Source: Bryobacterales bacterium
GTDB lineage: Bacteria > Acidobacteriota > Terriglobia > Bryobacterales > Bryobacteraceae
Length of the DNA: 42,256 nt
Reading direction: 5' to 3'
Assembly (NCBI GenBank): GCA_003135055.1
Contig: PLDF01000269.1
Coordinates: 1 to 42,256, forward strand
Shown here: one piece after another, positions 35,312 through 42,256 of the stretch
Position numbering within the stretch: the stretch's first letter is position 1
Layout: each line of letters opens with the position of its first letter
The notes under the pieces: generated by a model
Seen by the model: only the letters and a program-made list of their open reading frames with translations
Told to the model about the DNA's origin: nothing
Databases searched by the model: none
Position numbers and translations under genes: made by a program

Positions 35312-35918
35312 CGATCACGCGGTGGTGCGCCAGGGCTTCAAGATGATCCTCGGCGAGCAGCCCGATATGGAGATCGTCGGCGAAGCCGGCAACGGCCGCG
35401 AAGCCCTGCAACTGGCTGAATCGCTCAAGCCCGATCTGGTGGTGATGGATGTAGCCATGCCCGAGCTGAACGGCATCGAGGCCACGCGCCGCATGATCGA
35501 CGTGGCCCCGCACGCGCGCGTGCTGGCGCTCAGCATGCACAAGGACTCGGTATATGTCCGCGAAGTCCTGCGCGCCGGGGCCCGCGGTTACCTGCTGAAG
35601 GATTCGGTGGCGGCCGATCTAGTCTTCGCCGTCCGCGCCGTGGCGCAGGGTGAAGGATACATCAGCCCGGCGGTTTCGAACGCGGTGCTGGACGACTACC
35701 GGAAGCACGTGACCAACCCGATCGACTTACTCACCAGCCGGGAGCGCGAGGTGCTGCAGATGCTGGCCGAGGGCAAGACCAACAAGGAGATCGCGGTGGT
35801 GTTGAACCTGAGCGTTTATACCGTGGATGCCCACCGCGGGCGGATTATGGAGAAGCTCAACGTGCACAGCATTAATGAATTGGTGCGGTTTGCCGTGCGC
35901 AATGGGTTGATCGATTGA
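35283..35918 (+). CDS. LuxR/NarL-family response regulator
   Basis: A 211-residue regulator. The receiver domain has acidic residues Asp10-Asp11, phospho-acceptor Asp56 (DLVVMDVAMPE), a Thr/Ser position in LALSMH and Lys106 (YLLKDS). The C-terminal LuxR-type HTH spans about 147-210 (LTSREREVLQMLAEGKTNKE, then NLSVYTVDAHRGRIMEKLNV). It is encoded within the end of the kinase gene and is its evident partner. Targets are unknown. Confidence 0.93.
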   Translation: MKRIRILLADDHAVVRQGFKMILGEQPDMEIVGEAGNGREALQLAESLKPDLVVMDVAMPELNGIEATRRMIDVAPHARVLALSMHKDSVYVREVLRAGARGYLLKDSVAADLVFAVRAVAQGEGYISPAVSNAVLDDYRKHVTNPIDLLTSREREVLQMLAEGKTNKEIAVVLNLSVYTVDAHRGRIMEKLNVHSINELVRFAVRNGLID

Positions 35919-36381
35919 GCGGTGGCTGTCGCGGGCGTCTAATCAGTCAACGAATCGGCGGCTCCGAGCGTCGAGTATTCAGGGAAGTGAGACTGACGAT
36001 CGGGCTTAAAGATCACGCTGCTTCTTGCTGTGAATCGCCGCTCGCGCTAACTCGAGCTGTTGTGAGTGCGGCGCTGGCAATGTGCGCAGCGTTTGGCTAG
36101 CCCGCTGCCGATTCGCCGGCATTCGAGGCGGCCTCAGTCAAGCCGACCGGACCGGAGTGAATGGTGAGTCGCTCAGTCCCTCCGGCGGGAGGATCGCCCT
36201 GGACAACGTTTCTTTGAGAGAGTGCATCGAATGCCCAGTCAGGCAGCGCTTCTTGCAGGTTGCCGGGCAGATCCCCGGCCAGCGCCGGGGATGAATGCCG
36301 GGGATGAATGCCGTGCCGCTGCATCTTCCTCTCCCGAGTCTGCATCGAACATATAAAAGCAATCGGAAACCAAGGAGCCTT
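35919..36381. other. Intergenic region with a strong hairpin and a short tandem repeat
   Basis: No convincing gene. At 36271-36292 there is a 9-bp perfect stem ATCCCCGGC-CAGC-GCCGGGGAT. Its right arm begins a 13-bp tandem repeat GCCGGGGATGAAT at 36284-36296 and 36297-36309. AAGGAG at 36372-36377 is the ribosome-binding site of the next gene. Confidence 0.55.
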
Positions 36382-37392
36382 ATGCCCGGCGCAGCCCCAG
36401 CTACTGTAAAGATTGTCCGCTTCCATCAGACAGGCGGCCCCGAAGTCCTCCAACTGGACGAACTCCCTCTTCCCGAACCTGCCGCCGGCGAGGTACGTCT
36501 CCGCATAAAGGCGATCGGCCTCAACCGCGCGGAAGTCATGTTCCGAACGGGCAGATATCTGGTCGAGCCAAAGCTACCCTCGAAGATCGGCTATGAAGCC
36601 TCGGGAACTGTTGAATCCGTCGGCCCTGGTGTCGACCAGAGCTGGATCGGCAAGACAGTCAGCACAGTGCCCGCTTTTCCGGCCAACGCGTATGGCGTCT
36701 ACGGTGAGGCTGCCATCGTTCCCGTTGGCGCGATCGCCGCCTACCCGGACAGGCTCTCTTACGAGGAGGGAACCAGCATCTGGATGCAGTACCTTACCGC
36801 TTACGGGGCACTTATTCAACAAGGCCACGCCGCCAAGGGAGATTTCGTTCTCATCACCGCCGCAAGCAGCAGCGTGGGCATCGCTGCTATCGAGATAGCC
36901 AAAGCCGAAGGCGCCATTAGCATCGCTGTTACACGCACGCCGGTGAAGAAAGCCGAACTCCTCGCTCTGGGCGCCGATTACGTCATTGTCACGGAAGAGG
37001 AAGACCTCGTGGCCCGAGTCAAGCAGATCACGTCCGGCAAAGGCGCACGCATCGTCTTCGACCCCATCGGTGGCAAGGGACTCGAGTCTCTCGCAGCAGC
37101 CGCGGCCAGTAGCGGCATCATCTTCGAATACGGAGCCCTCGCCAGCGAACCCACGCCCTTCCCGCTGTTCGCCGTTCTGGGAAAGCACCTCACTATCAAG
37201 GGATACACTCTCTTCGAAGTAGTGGGCGATCCCGCGGCTTTTACGAAGGCTAAGCAGTACGTCTTCGATCACCTTGCCGCAGGTGTCTTTAAGCCGCGTA
37301 TCGATAAGACTTTCCCGCTCGGCAGAATCGTGGAGGCTCACCGGTACATGGAGTCTAACGCTCAGATCGGCAAGATTGTTATTACCGTCTAG
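36382..37392 (+). CDS. Zinc-free medium-chain dehydrogenase, quinone-oxidoreductase-like
   Basis: A 336-residue MDR protein without the zinc-ligand cysteines (the catalytic-loop position reads IGLNRAEVMFRTG), as in NADPH:quinone oxidoreductases. The NAD(P)-binding region has LITAASSSVGIAAIEIAKAEG (AxxSxVG type) and FDPIGGKGLESL. The start at 36382 has AAGGAG with 4-nt spacing. Substrate unknown; such enzymes reduce quinones or enones. It stands alone on the strand. Confidence 0.88.
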   Translation: MPGAAPATVKIVRFHQTGGPEVLQLDELPLPEPAAGEVRLRIKAIGLNRAEVMFRTGRYLVEPKLPSKIGYEASGTVESVGPGVDQSWIGKTVSTVPAFPANAYGVYGEAAIVPVGAIAAYPDRLSYEEGTSIWMQYLTAYGALIQQGHAAKGDFVLITAASSSVGIAAIEIAKAEGAISIAVTRTPVKKAELLALGADYVIVTEEEDLVARVKQITSGKGARIVFDPIGGKGLESLAAAAASSGIIFEYGALASEPTPFPLFAVLGKHLTIKGYTLFEVVGDPAAFTKAKQYVFDHLAAGVFKPRIDKTFPLGRIVEAHRYMESNAQIGKIVITV

Positions 37393-37443
37393 CTGTCTGG
37401 TCTCTGGCGTACTGTCCACGGATTAGGTGGGCGAGTGGGCAAA

Positions 37444-37502
37444 AGCGCAATAGCCGCCTGAAAGGCGGCTGCAGCCAGGATTGGCTGCCCCACAAGTGCG
37501 CT
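37444..37502. repeat. Three-stem (three-way-junction) repeat element
   Basis: A closing stem AGCGCA (37444-37449) / TGCGCT (37497-37502) encloses two hairpins: AGCCGCC-TGAAA-GGCGGCT (37452-37470) and GCAGCC-AGGATT-GGCTGC (37471-37488). A related two-hairpin unit with the same TGAAA loop and an AGGA loop is at 40173-40212. It lies 23 bp before the DUF2911 gene. Confidence 0.8.
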
Positions 37503-37524
37503 ATCTTCATTAGAGGAAACTATC

Positions 37525-38058
37525 ATGAAATCTTATTGGATCTGCGCCGGAATTCTGCTTGCCGCGGCCAGTCTGGCTTCAGGTGAAACCAAGACCGGCC
37601 AGACCGCCTCCATCGCGATCGGCGGCAAAACCATCGTCATCAAATACTCCGCCCCGGCGGTCGACGGCAGGGAAGGAAAACTCTTCGGCAAGGACGGGCG
37701 CATCGGGCAGGACGTGAACTATCCCGTCTGGCGGGCGGGGGCGAACGACGCCACCGCGTTGCATACCGATGCGGATCTCGACATCGGCGGGCTGGCGGTT
37801 CCGAAGGGCGATTATACGCTTTTCGTCAATTTGGCGGACCCCGCGAACTGGGAGCTGATCGTCAACAAGCAGACCGGCCAATCGGGGCTGGAGTATGATG
37901 CGAAGCAGGATCTGGGCCGCGTCAAGATGACCATGAGCAAGCCGCCGGCGATGGTGGAACAGATGAAATTTACTCTCTCGAATGCTAGCGGGAACAAGGC
38001 CAGGCTTCAGTTAGTTTGGGAAGACCACACGGCGGTAGTGACGATTGCGGTGAAGTAG
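37525..38058 (+). CDS. Secreted DUF2911 protein
   Basis: A 177-residue protein with a signal peptide (MKSYWICAGILLAAASLASG). The mature part matches the DUF2911 pattern: a beta-sandwich opening (IAIGGKTIVIKYSAPAVDGR), VWRAGANDATALHTDADLDI, VPKGDYTLFV and a closing VWEDHTAVVTIAVK. These exported proteins are frequent in Bacteroidetes and Acidobacteria; the function is not known. The start follows GAGGAAACT (GAGGAAA at 37513-37519). Confidence 0.82.
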   Translation: MKSYWICAGILLAAASLASGETKTGQTASIAIGGKTIVIKYSAPAVDGREGKLFGKDGRIGQDVNYPVWRAGANDATALHTDADLDIGGLAVPKGDYTLFVNLADPANWELIVNKQTGQSGLEYDAKQDLGRVKMTMSKPPAMVEQMKFTLSNASGNKARLQLVWEDHTAVVTIAVK

Positions 38059-38073
38059 AAACTGCCGGGCTAA

Positions 38074-38092
38074 TGCCACATCTCACTGTGGC
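38074..38092 (+). terminator. Weak hairpin after the DUF2911 gene
   Basis: GCCACA-TCTCAC-TGTGGC, a 6-bp stem 16 nt after the stop, extended by TAAT/ATTA flanks. There is no T-run, so it may instead be an operator for the following MNT gene. Confidence 0.3.
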
Positions 38093-38111
38093 AAATTAGA
38101 GAAATTCGCCT

Positions 38112-38465
38112 ATGCATGTCCCGGTCAACCAGAATGCTGTCGCGCCGTCGCCGGACGCGCCGGCATTGTCCGAACTGCTTCGCCGTCTGGTCGCCGCCTA
38201 CGATCCGGAACGCGTTTATCTATTTGGATCGGTGGCGCGCGGGGAAGCTGGCCCGGACAGCGATTACGACCTGATGATCATCGTGCCGGACGACGCTCTG
38301 CCGGAAAGGCGGCGGAGCCGTTTGGCGTATCAGGCAATGCGGGGAACAGGCACGGCGGCCGATGTGCTGGTCTGGCTCAAATCCAGTTTTGAACGTCGCG
38401 CCCACGTGGTGGCGTCGTTGCCCGCCACTGTCCTTCGCGAAGGAAAGCTACTCTATGGCCGCTGA
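38112..38465 (+). CDS. Minimal nucleotidyltransferase (MNT), HEPN/MNT antitoxin type
   Basis: A 117-residue nucleotidyltransferase of the KNTase fold. The signature GS-x10-DxD is complete: LFGSVARGEAGPDSDYDLM with Gly39-Ser40 and metal ligands Asp51 and Asp53. In HEPN/MNT modules the MNT protein inactivates the HEPN RNase by AMPylation. The partner follows with an 11-nt overlap but is truncated after about 35 residues. So this antitoxin may now be an orphan. Confidence 0.85.
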   Translation: MHVPVNQNAVAPSPDAPALSELLRRLVAAYDPERVYLFGSVARGEAGPDSDYDLMIIVPDDALPERRRSRLAYQAMRGTGTAADVLVWLKSSFERRAHVVASLPATVLREGKLLYGR

Positions 38466-38631
38466 TCCCGAGTTGACCGCGGAGACTCGGGCGTGGCTGA
38501 CAAAATCGGCGAACGATCTTCGTGCGGCTGACGCGCTGATTCGACGTCAGGACCACTACGCCAGTATCGCCTTTACCACCTCGGCCTTTTCCACTCCTGT
38601 GAGCCGCACGTCGAGGCCCTGGTTATTGTAG
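38455..38631 (+). pseudogene. Truncated HEPN-domain gene
   Basis: From the ATG at 38455 the frame reads MAADPELTAETRAWLTKSAN then [20 protein letters not shown], the first helix of a HEPN toxin. The expected continuation (the FHCQQAAEKALKA-like second helix and the RxxxxH motif) is absent. From about 38556 the frame runs antisense into the end of the DUF1501 gene and stops at 38629-38631. The break coincides with the DUF1501 stop codon. Confidence 0.72.
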
Positions 38632-40139
38632 GTGAAGCGTTCGTGGTCGATGCCGAACAGGTGCAGAATAGTGGCCTGGAAATCGCGCACATGCACCGGG
38701 TCGCGGGTGATGTTGTAGCTGAAGTCGTCGGTCTCGCCGTGCACCACGCCGCCTTTGATGCCGCCGCCGGCCATCCATAGAGAGAAGCAGCGCGGGTGAT
38801 GGTCGCGGCCGTAGTCGGTCTGGGTCAGCTTGCCCTGGCAATAGATGGTGCGGCCGAATTCGCCGGCCAGAATTACCAGCGTGTCGTCGAACATGCCGCG
38901 CTGTTTGAGGTCTTGCACCAGCGCAAACAAGCTCTGGTCGATCTCCTTGCACTGGCTGGCCAACACTTCCGGCAGGTTGCCGTGGACGTCCCAACCGCGG
39001 TGGTAGGTCTGCACGAAACGCACGCCGCGCTCCGCCAGGCGCCGCGCCATCAGACAGCTTTGCGCGAAGGAGCCGGGGTCGCGCGCGTCCTCGCCGTACA
39101 TTTTCCAGGTGCTTTCGGGCTCCTTACTGACGTCGGTAAGCTCCGGCGCCGAGGCTTGCATGCGGAACGCCATTTCGTATTGCGCGATGCGCGTGCGCGT
39201 CTCGGGGTCGCCCAGCTTTTCGAATTGCAGGCGGTTCATCTCGGCCAGCGAATCGAGCATGCGGCGGCGTACTTCCGTAGGGACGCCTTCGGGGTTGTTG
39301 AGAAACAGCACGGGGTCGCCGGCGCTGCGCAAACTGACGCCGGCATATTGGCCCGAAAGGAAACCGGCGCTCCACATGCGCGCGGAAATCGCCTGCACGT
39401 TGGCCTTGGGGTTGTTGTGTTTGGCTTGCAGCACCACAAACGTGGGCAAGCTTTGATTCATGCTGCCCAAGCCGTAGCTAAGCCAGGAACCGATGCACGG
39501 GCGACCGGCCACCATCTGGCCGGTCTGGAAAAACGTCAGCGCCGGCTCGTGATTGATGGCGTCGGTGTGCATGCTGCGGATAATGGCGATATCGTCCACC
39601 ATGCGCGCCGTGTTGGGCAGCAGCTCGGAGACCCACGCGCCGGATTTGCCGTACTGCGCGAACTTGAAGACGGAGGGCGCGATGGGAAAGCGCGTCTGGC
39701 CGCTGGTCATGGTGGTGAGCCGCTGACCGTTGCGGATGGATTCGGGCAAGTCCTTATCGAAGAGCTCCCGCATCTTCGGTTTGTAGTCGAAAGTCTCCAT
39801 CTGCGGGGGCGCGCCCACCAGATGAAAGTAGAGGCAGCGCTTGGCTTTGGGAGCGAAATTCGGCAGACCGGGCAGACCGCCAACAGCGTCACCGCTAATT
39901 GCGGCGGCTCGCGAGTTTTCGGCGGCCAGCGATGCCAGCGCCAGTGCGCCGATGCCGCGCGCGGCGCGGGAGAAGAAGCGCCGGCGGGTTTCCTGGATGG
40001 CCATTTCGCGAGCCAGCTCGTCGATAGGATGGCGGCCGGGCGGGGTGCTGCGGCGTAGGGCAGCGTCTAGCGCTAGGGACTCTGGGGAGTAGTGGCCGTC
40101 TTGGTCGGGTTGGCAGGCGCCTGGGTTACTTGGTTTCAT
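38556..40139 (-). CDS. DUF1501 protein (secreted sulfatase-like)
   Basis: A 527-residue DUF1501 protein. A twin-arginine-like segment at about 52-75 ([23 protein letters not shown]) suggests Tat export after a long N-terminal leader; an ATG near 40001 (MAIQETRRR) is a shorter start. Typical DUF1501 blocks are [67 protein letters not shown] and [21 protein letters not shown]. These proteins are alkaline-phosphatase-superfamily relatives of unproven function, nearly always next to a DUF1549/DUF1553 cytochrome-like protein, as here. Confidence 0.92.
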   Translation of the reverse strand: MKPSNPGACQPDQDGHYSPESLALDAALRRSTPPGRHPIDELAREMAIQETRRRFFSRAARGIGALALASLAAENSRAAAISGDAVGGLPGLPNFAPKAKRCLYFHLVGAPPQMETFDYKPKMRELFDKDLPESIRNGQRLTTMTSGQTRFPIAPSVFKFAQYGKSGAWVSELLPNTARMVDDIAIIRSMHTDAINHEPALTFFQTGQMVAGRPCIGSWLSYGLGSMNQSLPTFVVLQAKHNNPKANVQAISARMWSAGFLSGQYAGVSLRSAGDPVLFLNNPEGVPTEVRRRMLDSLAEMNRLQFEKLGDPETRTRIAQYEMAFRMQASAPELTDVSKEPESTWKMYGEDARDPGSFAQSCLMARRLAERGVRFVQTYHRGWDVHGNLPEVLASQCKEIDQSLFALVQDLKQRGMFDDTLVILAGEFGRTIYCQGKLTQTDYGRDHHPRCFSLWMAGGGIKGGVVHGETDDFSYNITRDPVHVRDFQATILHLFGIDHERFTYNNQGLDVRLTGVEKAEVVKAILA

Positions 40140-40172
40140 TGGTTGGGGACCTCATGGTTGCAGGCGAAGAGC

Positions 40173-40212
40173 GCCGGCTGAAAGCCGGCGGGACAGGCCA
40201 GGAGGCCTGTCC
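40173..40212. repeat. Two-hairpin repeat between DUF1553 and DUF1501 genes
   Basis: GCCGGC-TGAAA-GCCGGC (40173-40189) followed by GGACAGGCC-AGGA-GGCCTGTCC (40191-40212). The arrangement and the TGAAA loop match the element at 37444-37502 although the stem sequences differ. The second hairpin shares GACAGGC/GCCTGTC with the hpnG insert. It may also act as an mRNA processing or terminator hairpin between the two genes. Confidence 0.75.
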
Positions 40213-40223
40213 TACATAGGGCG

Positions 40224-42256
40224 TCATTGGTTGAGTACCTCATCGAGATTCAATAGCTGGTTGGCTAGCATGGTGAGCGCGGCGTTCGTGGCGCCGGGCA
40301 GTCCGGGGTCGCCTTTGCGTTCGCCATCGTCGAGGAATTTGCGGGCGTCGTCGGGATGCGCGCTGTAATAGCGCTCAAAATCGTCGTAGGCTTTGCGCGC
40401 GATGCGCTGCTCATCGGGCGTGAGCGGGCGAATCAGAATGCGCGACGAAAGATAATTGAGGCGCTCCGCAAAGGTCAATCCGTTTTCGATGGCGGCGCCC
40501 GCCAGCGTGCGCGCGGCCTCCACGAATTGTACGTCGTTCATGGTGACCAACGCCTGTAGAGGCGTATCCGTACGCTCGCGGCGAACCGTGCATCCCTCGC
40601 GGGTGGGCGCGTTCAGAATCTCCATGGAGGCGGGCGGCGCGGAGCGCTTCCACAGTGTGTAGATGGAGCGCCGGTAGAGCCCGTTGCCGGAATCCTGTTT
40701 ATAGAAGCGGGTGTTCGAGCCCAGCATGGCGATGGATTCCCAGATGCCGTCGGGCTGATACGGTTTGACGCTCGGGCCGCCGATTTGCGGGGCCAACAGG
40801 CCGCTGGCCGCCAAGGCGTAATCGCGCAGCATTTCGGCGTCCATGCGGAAACGCAGACCGCGGCTCAGCAGACGGTTCTCGGGGTCTTGAGCGAGCTTTT
40901 GCGGCGTGGCGAGCGCCATTTGGCGGTACGCGGCGGAGGTGAGTATCTGGCGGTAGAAGCGTTTGATGTCCCAGCCGCTCTGCTGGAAATCGACGGCCAG
41001 CCAGTCGAGCAGTTGCGGATGCGAGGGCGGCTCGCCCTGACTGCCGAAATCGTCGGCGGTGCGGACCAGGCCAACGCCGAAAATCTCCTGCCACATGCGG
41101 TTGACAGCCACGCGCGCGGTGAGCGGCTGGTCTTCGGTGAACAGCCACTTGGCGAGTCCCAGGCGGTTGCGGGGCAGCGCGGCGGCCATGGGCGGCAGCA
41201 CCGTTGGCGTGGAGGCATCCACGCGCTCACGGGGCTGATCGTAGGCGCCGCGATAGAGGACGTGAGCGAAAGGCTTTTGATCGGTGCGCTCCATCATTAC
41301 GGGCGTGGTGGCGGCATGGCGCACGATTTCCTTGGCTTCGAGGTTCAGCTTGTTCTGTTCCGCGGCGAAGGTGCGGTAGGGCTCGAATTCGCGTAGGAGA
41401 AAGTAGGCGAACAGGGGGCCGTTGCTGTTGACAACGGACGCAGGAGCGCTCTCGGGCACGAGCAACTCGGCGAGGATGCGCGCTTCCGCCTCCGTTGCCA
41501 CGCGGCCGATAATGCGGAAATCGGCGATGCCGCCATCCACCAGCGATTTTCCTAGGATTAGCGGGTCGTCTACGCCAATGCCGCCCGACAGTTTCGTGTT
41601 TGGATTGTTGCGGCCTTGGGTGGTGATGGCGCGGCCGTTGAGATAAAGGTCGAGGCCGGATTGCGCGCGCGAGCCGTCGTAAGTCACCACGATGGAGTTC
41701 CATGTGGAGGGTTCAATCTTGTCCATCGCGGCGCGGATTTCGATGTTGTCGCCGCTATCGCCGATCAGGCGAAAGCTGGCCAAACGGGCGCTAACATCGA
41801 GCACCCAGCCGCGGTTCTTATCCTTCGAATTCTGGTGCGCGGCGAGGTTGTAGCCGTCTCCCTTTGGGCTGAAAAAGTCGATGGCGATAGTGAAGGGCTT
41901 CTCGGCGTCGAGCTTGGGTGGAGTGGCGACGCTGGCGCCGCCGATGCTGGCGAAGTACAGCGCGGGGCGGCCGGCGATGCCGAGTTTCAAGTCGCCGCCG
42001 GGTGCGGACAAATGGCTCGGATCGGCGGTGAAGAGTAGGTCTTTTTCGTCGAACAGCGTCGCGGGCATTCCGGGCCCGCGGCTGCGCAGCCAAGTCTCGA
42101 ACGGAGTCGCGGCGGCGGCGCGCGCGTGAGACATTTCCTGAATAATGGCGGCCTGGCGCGCGGCGATCTGCTCCCACCTGGCGCGGTCCTCAGTGCGTGG
42201 GACGATGACGAACGGCGGCTGATCGGACGTGTTCCCATCCATGACTTTCTGCGGCG
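40224..42256 (-). CDS. LamG + DUF1553 (PSD1) protein, N-terminus cut by the window edge
   Basis: At least 676 residues; the frame is open past 42256, and the ATG at 42242 is probably internal because the family usually starts with a cytochrome-like and DUF1549 part. Residues about 85-270 form a LamG/concanavalin-like domain (LYLNGRAITTQG, WNSIVVTYDG). The DUF1553 part follows: RNRLGLAKWLFTEDQPLTAR, VAVNRMWQEIFGVGLV, DFGSQGEPPSHPQLLDWLA, RRSIYTLWKRSAPPASME and DTPLQALVTMNDVQFVEAAR. Such proteins are common in Planctomycetes and Acidobacteria, usually paired with DUF1501, and are suspected of polysaccharide-related redox roles. Confidence 0.9.
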   Translation of the reverse strand, partial: PQKVMDGNTSDQPPFVIVPRTEDRARWEQIAARQAAIIQEMSHARAAAATPFETWLRSRGPGMPATLFDEKDLLFTADPSHLSAPGGDLKLGIAGRPALYFASIGGASVATPPKLDAEKPFTIAIDFFSPKGDGYNLAAHQNSKDKNRGWVLDVSARLASFRLIGDSGDNIEIRAAMDKIEPSTWNSIVVTYDGSRAQSGLDLYLNGRAITTQGRNNPNTKLSGGIGVDDPLILGKSLVDGGIADFRIIGRVATEAEARILAELLVPESAPASVVNSNGPLFAYFLLREFEPYRTFAAEQNKLNLEAKEIVRHAATTPVMMERTDQKPFAHVLYRGAYDQPRERVDASTPTVLPPMAAALPRNRLGLAKWLFTEDQPLTARVAVNRMWQEIFGVGLVRTADDFGSQGEPPSHPQLLDWLAVDFQQSGWDIKRFYRQILTSAAYRQMALATPQKLAQDPENRLLSRGLRFRMDAEMLRDYALAASGLLAPQIGGPSVKPYQPDGIWESIAMLGSNTRFYKQDSGNGLYRRSIYTLWKRSAPPASMEILNAPTREGCTVRRERTDTPLQALVTMNDVQFVEAARTLAGAAIENGLTFAERLNYLSSRILIRPLTPDEQRIARKAYDDFERYYSAHPDDARKFLDDGERKGDPGLPGATNAALTMLANQLLNLDEVLNQ

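Noticed and set aside
36097..36453. 118-codon minus-strand frame in the 35.9-36.4 kb gap
   Set aside because: It overlaps the ribosome-binding site and start of the quinone-oxidoreductase gene and shows no family pattern; a decayed gene cannot be excluded.

Overview
The window looks like a chromosomal segment (GC roughly 60-65% by eye) from an acidobacterium, probably of the Solibacteres/Bryobacterales type. This is inferred from gene content: a 1,300-residue Oar-like TonB-dependent receptor with an N-terminal carboxypeptidase-regulatory domain, a DUF1501 plus LamG/DUF1553 pair, a DUF2911 protein, many small secreted proteins, and a large number of dispersed palindromic repeats. No rRNA, tRNA, CRISPR array or intact transposase was seen.

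Layout. (1) 0-2.5 kb, minus strand: a secreted caspase-fold protease translationally coupled to a secreted TPR-like protein. (2) 2.6-7.5 kb: an accessory strip with vapBC, a decayed PIN-domain gene, metY, a dimethylargininase and a broken higBA pair. (3) 7.9-18.9 kb, minus strand: a hopanoid cluster transcribed ispH > shc > hpnH > [terminator-like palindrome] > hpnA > hpnG > two zinc dehydrogenases > hpnC > hpnD > an Ldh2-type dehydrogenase. Genes overlap or abut almost everywhere. The cluster makes the C5 unit (IspH), condenses C15 units (HpnC, HpnD), cyclises squalene (SHC) and builds the C35 tail (HpnH, HpnG). HpnE, the usual third squalene-forming enzyme, is missing here. (4) 19-26.5 kb, plus strand: TonB receptor, the MsrPQ methionine-sulfoxide repair pair and a secreted tyrosine/dual-specificity phosphatase. 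(5) 26.7-30.8 kb, minus strand: SelB, a YHS protein, a TPR protein and a hypothetical gene. (6) 30.8-38.5 kb, mostly plus strand: XerD, CCA-adding enzyme, a NarX-type two-component system, a quinone-oxidoreductase-like protein, DUF2911 and an MNT gene whose HEPN partner is truncated. (7) 38.6 kb to the end, minus strand: DUF1501 and a LamG/DUF1553 protein cut by the window edge.

The most unusual signal is a set of structured repeats of several distinct families: twin hairpins with identical stems but changed loops, a closed three-stem element, a 2 x 90 bp tandem with a compensatory base-pair swap, and bipartite palindromes that double as terminators. Two such elements lie in frame inside conserved enzymes, hpnG and a histidine kinase, without breaking the reading frame. 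This resembles the palindromic elements inserted into protein genes described in Rickettsia. A second theme is toxin-antitoxin decay: four modules are present and three are damaged.
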